Shown here: in pieces, positions 21,495-32,245 of the stretch
Position numbering within the stretch: the first letter of the stretch is position 1
How the letters are laid out: the number at the start of each line of letters is the position of its first letter
NCBI RefSeq assembly: GCF_050947875.1
Contig: NC_134568.1
Location: forward strand, 215,121,678-215,185,677
DNA length: 64,000 nt
Reading direction: 5' to 3'
From: Dermacentor variabilis
Taxonomy: Eukaryota > Arthropoda > Arachnida > Ixodida > Ixodidae
Made by a program: the position numbers and the translations under genes
Notes under the pieces: generated by a model
Seen by the model: only the letters and a program-made list of their open reading frames with translations
Databases searched by the model: none
What the model was told of the DNA's origin: nothing

Positions 21495-21645
21495 ACGTTA
21501 CTTACTTATTTATTTACCCTCAGGGCCTTTCGACATTAGAGAGGGGAGTGGGTTATACAAGAACTAGGGAGGAAATATTTTACGAGCTTATACGCAATAT
21601 TTGCTAATTATACAATGTTAGCTGAAAGTATGATAAATACATTAA
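21495..21645 (-). pseudogene. CR1-like LINE 3' end (minus)
   Basis: On the minus strand it shares GCTAACATTGTATAATTAG and GGCCCTGAGGG with the plus-strand fragment at 20977-21228 and ends in AAATAAATAAGTAAG. Only the 3' UTR remains. It extends the inverted symmetry of this region. Confidence 0.6.
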
Positions 21646-21771
21646 TATGCCGTACGACGTGCCCGCGCTGTGCTCGTGGTTGCTTTCCACCCCTCGGCGT
21701 TCAAACTGTAGATTGCTTTCGAAAGCCTATCTGGACCTAGAGATACGAGCATTTCATTCGCACAGTGATAG

Positions 21772-21773
<2 letters not shown>

Positions 21774-21857
<84 letters not shown>
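21774..21857. repeat. (TA)n microsatellite
   Basis: About 84 bases of TA with one internal ACATA interruption. The flanks TTCATTCGCACAG and GAGCCACTGCC are not inverted copies. Confidence 0.95.
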
Positions 21858-21861
<4 letters not shown>

Positions 21862-21984
21862 CCACTGCCAAAATAGTGGACTGGCCTCCGAGCGGGCCTC
21901 ACTGCGGCTTTGGTAAATTTTATTGGGCTCAAAACTCCTGCGATGCTGTCGTTTCGTGTCTACCTTTCGTGTTTGTTGTTTGCG

Positions 21985-22665
21985 CTGTAGAAATTACGAA
22001 TCATGCAGTGAATAGCATTGGAGAGTCTCCTTGCATCAGCCATTTGTTGCGAGGTCGCTTTCTACTTTTCTTGTGGAGAACCTACGCAGCTGTGGAATTT
22101 TTGCAGATATTTGCCAAGGTATTCACGTACGCCTCCTGTACTCCGTGATTATGCAATGCCGCCATGACTGCTGGTGTCTCTATATATGAATCAAATGCCT
22201 TTTCATAATCTATGAAAGCCATATAGAGAGGTTTTAGTACTCCGCAGATAGCCTGGCAAATGAACAATAATTCAGGATCGTGAGTCAGCCTCTAGAGTCG
22301 TCTGTACAGGAGTCCGTTTATCAATGTCGATTACTAACAAGGGAGCCTGATTGTGAGAAGGAAATTTACAGAAGAATAAAAATGGCTTGGTGTACGTACG
22401 CAGGTATTACCAAATTCTAACTGGGAGCTTACCACTGTCGTTGAAAAGAAAAGTGTACAATCATTGCATTCCACCAGTGCTAAGATATGGGGCTGAAACT
22501 TGGAGGTTAACAAAGAAACTCGACAGCAAATTAAAGGCAGCGTAAAGAGTGATGGAACGAAAAGTGATTAGGGGTAACGTTAAGAGACAGGAAGAAAGCG
22601 GTGTGGATCAGAGAGCAAACGGGGGTAGCCAATATTCTAGTTGACATTAAAGAAAGAAAAGCCGC
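21985..22665. pseudogene. RTE-like LINE fragment with inverted 5' part
   Basis: 21985-22262 is minus-strand RT palm: LKPLYMAFIDYEKAFDS, then VMAALHNHGVQEAYV, then the region around the SPMLF motif. From 22268 the plus strand carries the later part: the VSQPLES...VY segment, the RRIKMAW thumb start, and REQTGVANILVDIK, with stops. Order and orientation (earlier part inverted, later part direct, about 200 bases with the FADD motif lost at the joint) are those left by twin priming during LINE integration. The 3' end is truncated at about 22665. Confidence 0.72.
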
Positions 22666-23050
22666 ACTTTCGCCTGAAAGGAACGCATTAATTACGATAG
22701 CAAATTAGCTATACGAAGTAAGGATGGTAGTTTTATAGGCCGTATAAACTTGTAAACATAGGCACACTAACTAAATTAGCAGGCTTGATGTCACGCGCGC
22801 ACAAGAAAACATGAACGCATCTCACTCGATGACCGCGCAAACTCGCTGTCAGAACGCTGGCGTGAGGAAACGTGGCAGCAGCAGTGAGCAAAGTGACATT
22901 TATGCTGTGTATCGCTTCCACACAAAGTGTCAAGAACACACAGCAAGCACAAAGCTACGAGCCGCCGACGCACCTATAGTCGGGTACAGCTTTAAAGAAA
23001 GGGCGAGGCCCCGGCCAGACGACGGAAGCGCGGCAGCCAATTGCCTCCGC
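22666..23050 (-). repeat. Dispersed repeat (CGATAGCAAATTAG family)
   Basis: On the minus strand GTTTATACGGCC, TAGCTAATTTGCTATCG and TTCAGGCGAAAG match the plus-strand block at 29640-29998. Upstream GC-rich sequence also matches in part. Non-coding; likely a foldback or MITE, limits approximate. Confidence 0.6.
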
Positions 23051-23859
23051 GACTAAACTAGTCCCGCTCAAGAAACCGTGCTTCTAAATCGTGTAATTCT
23101 CAGTATAAATAAAGACTTTTGTATTTTGATTACTGGTTTTGCAGAGCTCTCGTGATTGGAATGCTGCAGCACATGCCGTATCGCAAGAGAAAAATAACCC
23201 CGTGCCTTCTACAATACTGCGCGTCGTCTGCTCTTTAGCTTCATTGCAAGGGACAAAAGTAGAAAGAGCAGCTCTGCGTGGCTTTTGCGCTGGTTAACAT
23301 GTACACGGTACATTTACTATCGTTTTCCGAGCTTAAAATGAATCAGTTGCTATTTAGCAAGTACCTAAAAAAAACAATGCATTCATCGAAACCACTGCAA
23401 ACTTGGTGCAAGAAGACGATCGAGGCAGGAAAGATACAAAAATGTTTCAGTCATCGTTTTAAATAAATACTTCTTGGTTTTAAATAGCAGCAGATTTATA
23501 TTCTTTTATTGTTTTGTGTTTTCGCAAACTTATTTTCAAGAATGTGAAAGGTTTTTTCGTTCGTTTTCACTTTTTTTTGCATGCCTGCAGTCTCGCCATT
23601 TCCCGTAGCCAATGTCAGCGAAGCTCGCTGAAATCTATCGTCGCCGGATCACGACTCAGAATAAACGCACGCGGCACAAATGGTGTATCGTTAGCTCACA
23701 ATATTTTCGGCATGATAGACCACCACAAACAGTTCGGGAATTCACTCTGCGAGGGGCAGACGCACACGACTGACGCGATTCGGCCGAGTTCGAAGCGCGG
23801 GCGGCCATCTTCTCCATCGGCGGGGTCACTGACCGTCCGGCTCGTGACGTCAGTCTGGA
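23051..23859. other. No gene recognised
   Basis: AT-rich to about 23560, then GC-rich. An open frame at 23514-23921 shows no family signature. Confidence 0.35.
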
Positions 23860-24420
23860 GTGCGCGCCCATTGGTGGACGCTCCTGTGCTTACGCCTTGG
23901 AGGAGTAAACGCTCCTTTTAAAGTTGTACCCGACTATAGAGTTTGCCCCCAACGCAGGTCGCTCTCAAGATACGGCCGCGCGACCGCGCGCAGCAGCCAC
24001 ATGCGCAGCTGCAGCCGGAGTAGAACGCCGTCCCCCTCCCCCCCGCTGCCTCCTACGTTGGCTGTCTCGCGCACGGCGGAAGACGGCGCGCTTCCCTTCG
24101 CGCGCGCGAGATTCAGCCGCCATCGTCGGGTCCCCTCGCAAGCCTTCACTCGCAGATACAGCGTAGAGCGCGCGGTGACGTTGTTATCCCCCTTGAGACT
24201 TTATACGGAACCTCACGGCGACGCCGATGGCGGAAATGCGTTTGGAGCGTCTATATAATTGCTATCGCAATAAAAGAAACTGCAGCTTAGGCGTGGCAGC
24301 AGCAAGCAGCAGAAAAATGCTTCAGGAAGCAGGGCTGGCGCAGCATGCGCGAAGCGAACGAGGGCGTGCAGCAGCCGACCGAGCCGGAGCGAGCGGCGTC
24401 CTCGCCTTGACGTCACTCGA
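23860..24420 (+). repeat. GC-rich dispersed repeat, inverted relative at 29400-29640
   Basis: Blocks around 24060-24260 (GCGCGAGATTCAGCCGCCATCG, then ACTTTATACGGAACCTCACG) recur on the minus strand at 29440-29600. TTATATAGACGC...TTATTGCGATAGCAA (24250-24275, minus strand) is a motif I associate with a very common tick repeat. Translated similarity in several frames reflects the shared DNA, not a gene. Confidence 0.55.
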
Positions 24421-24599
24421 GTGAGGGCGCCACTCCTACTTCTCGCCGCTAATCGGGCAGGAAATTCCGAAAGCTTACCTCGAAGTTCTTGTAAGGTTCG
24501 GCGAGCGCTTTTGTATTTAAGTATGCCAGCTGCGTTGTGTTCTGTTTAGCCCCGGTGTGTCGTTTATACAGCCTCGACCCATCACTGAAACTTAATTAC

Positions 24600-25058
24600 C
24601 AGCGAATCTTCCACGACGTGACGCAACACTGCTGTGTCAGCTGTGGGTAGGACTAGCATTCACCAACTCCTACAGCTATCGTATTGGAATGGCGGATTCA
24701 CCAATGTGTGCTAAGTGCAAGTGTGAAGAGACCATCAGTCACCTTCTGTGCCACTTTTCTCGCTTCGATAACCAACGTGCGACTCTCCAGTGTGCCTTGA
24801 ATAGACTGGATGACAGGCCATTTACGGAAGCGAAGATCTTGGGAGCCTGGCCTCACAGTTCATTAGCGCAGAAAGCAGTTCGAGCGCTTTTTCACTACCT
24901 GAAGGCAACAGACTTGAGTGCCCGACTATAGACATCCTACACCTAAGTTCTCTCTCTTTCACTCCCCATTCCCCTCCCCACGTGTAAGGTAGCAAACTGG
25001 ACTCAGTCTGGTTAACCTCCCTGCCTTTCCTTCCCTTCTCTCTCTCTCTCTCCCGATC
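24600..25058 (+). pseudogene. LINE family T, C-terminus with zinc knuckle
   Basis: A 5'-truncated copy. The open part (from about 24620 to the stop at 24929) reads LWVGLAFTNSYSYRIGM, then CAKCKCEETISHLLCHF (a C-x2-C...H-x4-C knuckle), then LDDRPFTEAKILG and ALFHYLKATDLSARL. The 3' UTR has GGTTAACCTCCCTGCC and a (CT)n end. The knuckle after an RNase H-type region suggests an I- or R1-like LINE. It shows the coding context of the tail fragments at 1440, 6874 and 9055. Confidence 0.78.
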
Positions 25059-28000
25059 ATCTTACGCCGAGGCAATTCGAGGCTACCGAGCAGTGCTTGC
25101 GGGCTGCAGTTGTGAGCAGAGGATCCGATTCTGCCGAACACCATCAAAGTGACTGTATACATCGTCGTCGACGGGACATTGCGCCCCACAACCACAGCGA
25201 TGGAGTCCCCATAGTGCTTACAGTATACTGCATGGCGTCCATTTTGTTCAATGGTTCGCCGAGCATGATGTCACATTGAGCCAGTGGCAGATGCCGCAGA
25301 TAATGACATGATTTGTAGCGCAGCAGTGTTGCCAGACCAACGCATTGGTCTGGCAACGTGGTGTAGCTCCGAGAGCCTATAAACAGGACGCAATATCCGG
25401 CGCAATATCCATGCGAATGCGGAGAGGCAACCCAGTGTCTTTCAGGCGAGGGCGGTCTCACCATTGCCGTCAGCGGGCAGAGCTCGCGCGCTCTCTGTTT
25501 GTCTCTCGTTTCCGCAAATATGACAGCCATAAAGTTATATTCGGATTTATATTCATGAGGCCCGACGGACTGCGGTCGTGTCTCCGGAGGAAGACAAGGG
25601 GGAAAAGAAACTGTATAATTGCTGTTCTTATTGAAGAAGTTGCGAACGCAGTTTGCACTTTCTTGGCTATTGCGGGAGATATGGCAGCTGTAATTGAAAG
25701 AAGCGAACGCTGAACATGCTGCATAACAAGCAGCAAACGTGGGCACCGTGGCAGAACGTGTAGGCGAACGCAGTGCAGGCAGCGCGTAGCTCATCCGCCA
25801 TCAGGCAAGCTGACCGAGGTGGCCTGGACTGAGGCTACCTGCTGATTAATCCTCTGAGCGACCACAATCTCTCTTCTCCTGACGCACGCTCACCTGACAG
25901 CTCGAAGGAGCAGTAAACGAAAGTCAAGTAATTTTCCACGCAGCCCCTAACTACCGCACATCGTCCTTGACATGTCCAGCGTCGCCTCCGAATGTGCTCG
26001 CTCCGATAGTTCTGTCAATAAATTTCCATTGACATCTCGCGCGGACGTCCGTGAGCGGACGTTCCCTCCACCGCGTCTCCGTGTGCAGTAACATCTTCGC
26101 CTTCGAAAGAAACGTCGCCGACACTCCGCGCATACGGATACAGCGGGAGAGGCGAGCGCAGGCGCCGTGTCGCCGCCGCGCATCCTTCCTGCAGCGGGGG
26201 CGAAACGAACCGATCCGTCGGTAGTGTTCAGTCGGGGGCCAGCGGCGTCCTCTTGCGCGCGTCAGTGGCGGCACCGCGGTTCGATCAACGCCCCTTCGTG
26301 GGCCGCGCTAGGCTCCTTTTCGACGAGCCGCAATCTTGCGAGGAGGGCCGCCACAATGTGCGCGGCGCCCCATCACCGGATCGACGTATAAGGACTGACA
26401 CGCAAATTTGCCGCGTGTGGACGCGTCCAACGCCGCTCTCTCCTTTTCTGACGCATTCGGTGAACTTTGTTGAGTAGGTCTCTGCTCTTGTTGCCGGCTG
26501 CCTCACGTAAACTCCGCTGCATTCGGGCTCTCCCATTTAAGCGGATGGAATTGGAAATTAAACGAACTGCTGATGCGTCGCGCCTTCTTTATATAATATA
26601 GAACGGCCTCCGTGAAGGTGTATGTCTTCACTCTCCATTTAGACGACAACTGAATGCGAGCAATATAGTGAAATTGTTTTCCTGAAAACGTGGTAAACTA
26701 ATCAATCCGGAAGCTTTAACGCATAGACGCAGACGCAAGGAAAGAAGCAAAAAGAAAGAAGAGAGAACGAAACAAATCAAACCTTCAACTGCGCACTTTC
26801 CGTGAGTGTATATAGACGCCTGGTTATTTGTAGCCCCGCGTTTGACGTCCCTTAGCAAAATCGCATGCGGTTCGAGGAGATTTCTTTCTCACTTTCTTTT
26901 GTGTCATTCAGCGCCTTACATGTGCAGGAAGGTCAATCATTAAAACTGGAATAAACTTGCGCATACTTCCAACAGCAAAATATTTACTTACTAAATTCGT
27001 TAGTTATGGTAAAAATACTCCCGAACGTGTAAAATTATTTGCATTAGACAGACTAGTTAGATTTATCCTCATGCAGCGCCAGCTTTAAGTTCGGTCATAG
27101 TTAGGTCGGATGCCGTTTGCTGGAGTCACAACGAAAGTAAAAAAAAAAAAAGATCGGTGATGCCACGACAAAGCCTACTCAGGGATCTTTTAAGATCCTC
27201 TCTTCCAAGTTGGAACAGTTCTACGACGTATTTAGTTATTAGCTGGTGCAAGTTATTCTATGTTAGCTACCGCAGATTCTTGTATGTTTCAAATGTGATA
27301 TTGAAATTCCGTGCTGGTACCGTAAGCGCTCAATCTGTAATAAATAAATAGGTTTAGGAATTCGTGCATACCAATAGTTGTGCAGTTGTAACAGAAAAAA
27401 AAAACAAGAACAAAAAGCAAGAAGAAACATATATATATTACTTATTCTTGCTTCCCTCTAAACTGCTTTAAAGAAAAGAGAGGGAAAGAAAAGGGGAGAG
27501 ATAAGAGCAGGCGAGACTAGGCAATAAAGCACTCCGTAGTCAAAGCGCGCTATACGCACGCGAGTTAACTTCGCGACGCTAATGATACAAATATTAAGAC
27601 CGGTGTCCCGAGGGACCGAGGTATACCAAGGAAAAGAATGACAGCGTCCGTACGTCAAAAGTAGAGGAGAGGCGGAGTAGGAAGTCCACTTAACCCTCCT
27701 TATTGGAAAAAAGCAGCGCAGTCTCGCAGAAGCGGGTCTGTGGCCCAACGACGTATATCTGTAATGTTACGATTACGTTAGATAAGCGTGTCTTAGCGTA
27801 CCTAAAGTAATCTTCAGTCGCATCGCACCGATATCAGTTTCAAATGGGTCCGATTGAAGGAGCTGCGGCTAACCGGTCCCGGTTCTTTTTGTTCGCGGGT
27901 TGGCTTGTGTGCATCTATATAGGACGGACTCTATATAAACGACCGTCACATATACCGGTTTTCTCGTGAAAGGAGATTATTTGCCTGCCATTGCCTCTCA

Positions 28001-28759
28001 CCTGTTAACGTATTTGCCTCGGACATCGCATTAAACTGAGTGGCTTTGCATCCTGCCATTCAGCCCATGGCGCGCAACGCTTGCGGCCTAATCTACACCG
28101 TGGCACAACCGACATCACCGCGTTCCTCGGGTGCTTCATTCGTGCAAGCTCGAAGTTATTCCGACCCGGGAGTTAACCGCTCCCGAAGGGGCAATCAAAG
28201 TACGCGAGGAAATTCCGGCTCAATTTGGGCGCATGATGACTCCGAGCTCCTTGCGTTGCAGATGAAATATTTTTGCCAAAACGAAACCGTCGATGATCGC
28301 GCGAGTGCGTGGGATTCCTCGTGTACTAGTGGAGTCCGCCTGCAGGAGGCAGCGTCGTCTTAATGGTAACGCTGTACTGGAGGTACAGTTTCGTATGAGT
28401 GTTTATACATACTCCCTCTCACCGCCTCCGTACAGTGCTGCGCATTGCGTTTGCCAACGATAATAAGAGAACCAGAAGAAGGGCTCCTCCAGTGTCCGCG
28501 CATGATCGCCTTCCGCGCGCAGCCTAACGAATAGTCAAGCAAGGACTAGTAGCGCACAATGGGCGCGGGCGGCTATCGTTTCTGATTGGCTGACTCGGGC
28601 CCGGTAGCCCTCGCCGCATTGCACCGAGTTGGTGAGATGGAGTATATAGTGAAACAGGCACGGCGAAAAAAGTTTACGAAGCGCTCGCAAACGAGTGTAT
28701 ACTGCATATATCAGTACTTTCTTTTTTATCTGTCTCTCTTTCAGACCATACACAGAATT
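25059..28759. other. Long stretch without recognisable gene
   Basis: Includes a 216-residue minus-strand open frame (25144-25794) and a 107-residue plus-strand frame (28040-28363), neither with family features. GC-rich at 25940-26400. A TATA-like TCTATATAAACG at about 27931 precedes the second frame by 110 bases, a weak promoter hint. A perfect hairpin is at 25328-25357. An A/T-rich region at 27130-27460 may be a decayed retroelement. Confidence 0.35.
25328..25357. repeat. 13-bp perfect hairpin
   Basis: GTTGCCAGACCAA and TTGGTCTGGCAAC around a 4-base loop CGCA. The sequence is not part of a repeat recognised elsewhere in the window. Confidence 0.8.
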
Positions 28760-29010
28760 TATAAAAATCACCTAGGGCAGGTATACAGCGCAATTCTAGT
28801 CCTCGAGCTGGATGGTTGGAAGAGACGGACATCACTTGTACGAGAAATCAAAATGCGTGATTGCCTAAATAACAAAGTTCCACTAATTCAGCAATTTGAG
28901 ACCTGGAGCGCGGCGGTGAGTCCGCGAGGCGTATCGGCTTGGAAATAATTCGCACGATGACGTAATTTTCGAGGTATTCATTGCAAAAGCGTGCGACGAA
29001 ATACGTGGGC
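28760..29010 (+). mobile_element. Partial foldback element (ATTCTAGTCCTYGAGCTGG family)
   Basis: Shares GCAATTCTAGTCCTCGAGCTGG and TTGTACGAGAAATC with the left half of 30071-30946 and 49618-50291. Only one arm is present. Confidence 0.6.
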
Positions 29011-29104
29011 GTTGCAGTCTATTGCCTCAGTGCGTTAAACGGCGTTTTGTGAAAAATGAAAGAGAGACAACAGCGTATATTTGCCTTATGTTTGACGGTG
29101 CATA

Positions 29105-29385
29105 TACAGGGTGTCCCAGCTATCATGCACCAAGATTTAAAAATATGCAAATGCCACGTAGCTGGACAGAACCAAGGTAATGTTGTTTGCCGTCGCTTGT
29201 AGATACTCAGAAGATTTTTTTCTTGCATTCCACCTAATTGCATAATTAGTGTTAATTAATCAACTTGTCCAAAAGTATAGTTAGATGAAAAGTATCAATG
29301 AGAAAATTGAAGAGCGACATGAAAAACTCCGGATACAGCTTTCTGTTGCTCAATACCTGCTACATAAAAGTGTTTTTCCGAGCAT
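29105..29385 (+). mobile_element. MITE-like repeat (GGGTGTCCCAGCT family), uninterrupted
   Basis: Starts ACAGGGTGTCCCAGCTATC and runs through TGCCACGTAGCTGGACAGAA, CCAAGGTAATG and TCAATGAGAAAATTG to GTGTTTTTCCGAGC. It is the template that shows how 4249-6535 looked before the RTE insertion. Non-coding. Confidence 0.75.
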
Positions 29386-29399
29386 CAGATAAGCCAGCG

Positions 29400-29998
29400 A
29401 ACATACGCAAAATTGCCGCGAGGTTGGACGCTCGAGGCCAATCGGCGTCGCCTTGATTCTTCGGTGTAAAGTCCAATGGCGATAACACCGTCGCCGCGCG
29501 CCGTATGCTGAATATGCGAGTGAAAGCGCGCGAGGTTAGTCGACGATCGCGGCGTAATCTCGCGCGCACAACGTGAGACAGCGGGGAGGCAGCGCGGAAG
29601 GGTGGGGAGGGGGGCGGCGTTCGACTCCAGCAGCAACTGCGTGCTATGGTCGCGCGCGCCCTGTCTTGAAAGCGATCTGCAGACGGCTGACGCCTTCGTG
29701 CGTGCTGTGTTCGGGTCTCTCAGTTTGCGTTGAAGCAACAGACAGCACGAAGGTCACTTCGCTCGCTGCTGCTGCCGCGCTTCCTCACACGAGCGTTTTG
29801 ACTGCGAGTGTGCGTGGCCATCGAGTATGATGTGTGCATGTTTGCCTGCTTGTTAATTTAGTTAGTAAGCAAATGTTTCCATGTTTATACGGCCAATAAA
29901 GCTACTATCCTTATACTTCTGTAGCTCTCTGCTAATTTGCTATCGCAATCGATGCTTCGCCTTTCGGGCGAAACTGCGACCTTTTATTTGTGTTTTTG
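29400..29998. repeat. Composite of two dispersed repeats
   Basis: 29400-29640 is an inverted relative of 24050-24260. 29640-29998 is a direct relative of the complement of 22666-23050, with TTATACGGCC, AATTTGCTATCG and TTTCGGGCGAAAC. The same two blocks border 22666-24420, so both places may be versions of one foldback element with different interiors. Confidence 0.55.
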
Positions 29999-30070
29999 CA
30001 CTATTCGTCCGTGATGATAACACCTCTTAAAATGTGTCCGTTGCATTATCTGAGAGAGGCTGCTTAAACG

Positions 30071-30342
30071 GGGTGATCATTTTTCTGTTTTTGAGGATTT
30101 TTTTAAAAAATATAGCCTGTTGCAGAAAGCGTAATTCTAGTCCTTGAGCTGGAGGTTATTCAGATTGGCGGACGCTACTTGCACGAGAAATAGAAACTCA
30201 TCTTCATGTAAATAAAAAAAATTACGAATTAACTTCTTGGTTAATTACTTTACGGCTATTTACGAATTGTAGCCGGTGACCTTAGAAGGCCTATCCACTT
30301 AGAACGAATTTCCAGAATGACACCAGTTTGGAGACCACCACC

Positions 30343-30376
<34 letters not shown>

Positions 30377-30946
30377 ATTTATGTCCACTGCACGACTCCC
30401 AGTGATTTACAATTACCCCTTTCCTGCGCTAGCTGATTCCGGTTCGCGCATGCAAATTTCCTAATTTCATAGGCCAACCTAGTCTTCTGCCGTCCTCGAC
30501 TGCGCTTCCCTTCTATTGGCACTCATTCTGTAACTTTAATTGTACACCGCTTATGTACCTCACGCATTATATGCGTCATCAACTCGCCGTAAAGATATGC
30601 TAATGTTCCATTTATTTCTTTAACAATATGCTCTTTCATGGGTTGAAGCACAAAAGTAACTAGAACTGCCGTGTATATGGTCCCACACTTTGGGGAATAA
30701 TTTCTCAAAACTGGTGGAATCATGGAGATTCATGTCAAATTGATGCGTGTCGCAAACTCACGGCTGCAATTATTAAATTGCAATATTTGCCATAAGTTAA
30801 TTAAGAAGTTAATTTGCGAAATTTTCTGAATTATATGAATATGTCTTTTAATTTGTCGTGTAAGTAATGTCCGCCTCTTGACAAGAATTGTGCTATCTGC
30901 CAAAGGCAATTTTTGAAAATTCCGGAAAACTGAAAAATAATCACCC
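30071..30946. mobile_element. Foldback element with long inverted arms
   Basis: Left end GGGTGATCATTTTTC and right end GAAAAATAATCACCC are inverted. Long interior arms also pair: ATTCTAGTCCTTGAGCTGG...ACTTGCACGAGAAAT with GTGTAAGTAATGTCCGC...AATTGTGCTATC, and GAATTAACTTCTTGG with TTAATTAAGAAGTTAATT. No transposase is present. An RTE tail (30341-30540) sits in the middle. The family recurs at 49618-50291 and partly at 28760-29010. Confidence 0.75.
30341..30540 (-). pseudogene. RTE-like LINE 3' end inside the foldback
   Basis: On the minus strand: [13 protein letters not shown], then FACANRNQLAQERGN, then a tail of (ATG)n passing into (GTG)n (30341-30376). Only the last 60 or so codons plus tail were inserted. 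Confidence 0.7.
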
Positions 30947-30959
30947 TGTATAGCCCGTG

Positions 30960-31205
30960 ACCAGCCGTGGAGGCGCAGTGGCTTTGACGCTGCGCTGTTC
31001 AGTCCGATGGCGGAGGATCAAATGTTGGCTGCAGCGGCCTCATTTCGACGGGGGCGAAATGAAAAAGAAAACGCCCCTGTACCGTGCATTCGGTGCACGC
31101 TAAAGAACCCTAGGTTGTCAGAATTACTTCGGAGCCCCTCACTACAGCGAGCCTCATAACCATATCGTCGTTATGGCACGTAAGGCCCCAGAATTTAATC
31201 AATTG
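30960..31205 (+). mobile_element. SINE type A copy (diverged)
   Basis: CAGCCGTGGAGGCGCAGTGG, then CATTTCGACGGGGGCGAAATG, TGCACGCTAAAGAACCC, ACTACAGCGAGCCTCATAA and GGCACGTAAGGCCCC, in the order of the intact copy at 61357-61588. Box B is badly altered (GGATCAAATG). Confidence 0.72.
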
Positions 31206-31329
31206 TATAACCCGTGCAAGTCAAGCAAGCAATCATCAAAACACCGATTTTTTGTGCGCGTTAATGTAAGGCACGTGCTGTGCGTGTTGAAGGTGGTGCA
31301 TGCGTGTGTGATATGTGTATGTGTGTGTG

Positions 31330-31420
31330 TGTTCAGTCCGATGGCGCTGGATCAAATGTTGGCTGCAGCGGCCTCATTCCGACGGGGGCGAAATGAAAAA
31401 AAAAAAAAAAAACGCCCGTG
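31330..31420 (+). mobile_element. SINE type A fragment, partial duplicate
   Basis: GTTCAGTCCGATGGCGCTGG...GACGGGGGCGAAATG repeats 30996-31060 almost exactly, so it shares the unusual box B change of the neighbouring copy. It is a local duplicate rather than a separate insertion. Confidence 0.65.
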
Positions 31421-31685
31421 TTGCTTGCAGTTTCAGACCAGAGAGAGACGGTTTCAGAGGCGTTCTTTGTTAAAGCATGCCAGCTCAGAAGAGGCCAGGA
31501 GGCTTAGAAGAGGCCCTAAGATAGTGTAGACCGGGAACGGCAAGTGCTGATTAGCAATTATATAAGCTACTTTAATTCGATTTCATAACTACTCTTTTTT
31601 TCTGCCATCAAAAAGTAACGGGTTTATATTCAAGAGTGCAGATTTTGGGGTTTTGGGGGGCAGACTTTGGGGTTTATATTGATAG

Positions 31686-31755
<70 letters not shown>

Positions 31756-32245
31756 ATCCCACGCACTGCGAGAATCGGTGTAAGCGAAGCTTTGATGAGC
31801 CGGCAAGACAAAATGGCGCATCACGATGGCCAAGACGCAATGGATTTTGGCCCGAACGCGTCCCGTATCAGCCATAGTGGCTTACCTTGCAGAGCTAGGG
31901 CAGCGAAGGTAAGTTTCATTCAGGGGGCGACATTTTCGAGCGATAACTTCGGTGATAGTATGATACTATCGTCTTCGTGACATTTCACGTGTCTCTGCCA
32001 CCGGACACGTCGAAGTGGACGGCCGAAAGCGTGCCTGGCGCTGTGCGAAGATAGCGAGCTCGATGCAGCGCCAGAAACGCCGACGCGTCGGGTGCCGAGT
32101 CACGCGAAACCTCTCGGAAAGTTGTGTCTCCGGCAGCGACAGTGTGGTGGTTTGGGTAGCGACAGCTCCTGCTCGGCGAAACGTCGTCGACGACGCAGGT
32201 CAAATCGCGTATAGGCAAAAAAAGCTTTCCCTTATAATCGTATGC
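31420..32245. other. (TA)n array and unidentified sequence
   Basis: (TA)n at 31688-31751. 31970-32240 is GC-rich with a minus-strand open frame (to 32218) lacking family features. No gene supported. Confidence 0.4.

Noticed and set aside
25144..25794. 216-residue minus-strand frame
   Set aside because: No domain, signal or repeat pattern; overlaps a hairpin and other frames of similar length; consistent with chance.
28040..28363. Gene with TATA box upstream (27931)
   Set aside because: 107 residues without recognisable domain; TATA-like strings are frequent here; evidence too thin.
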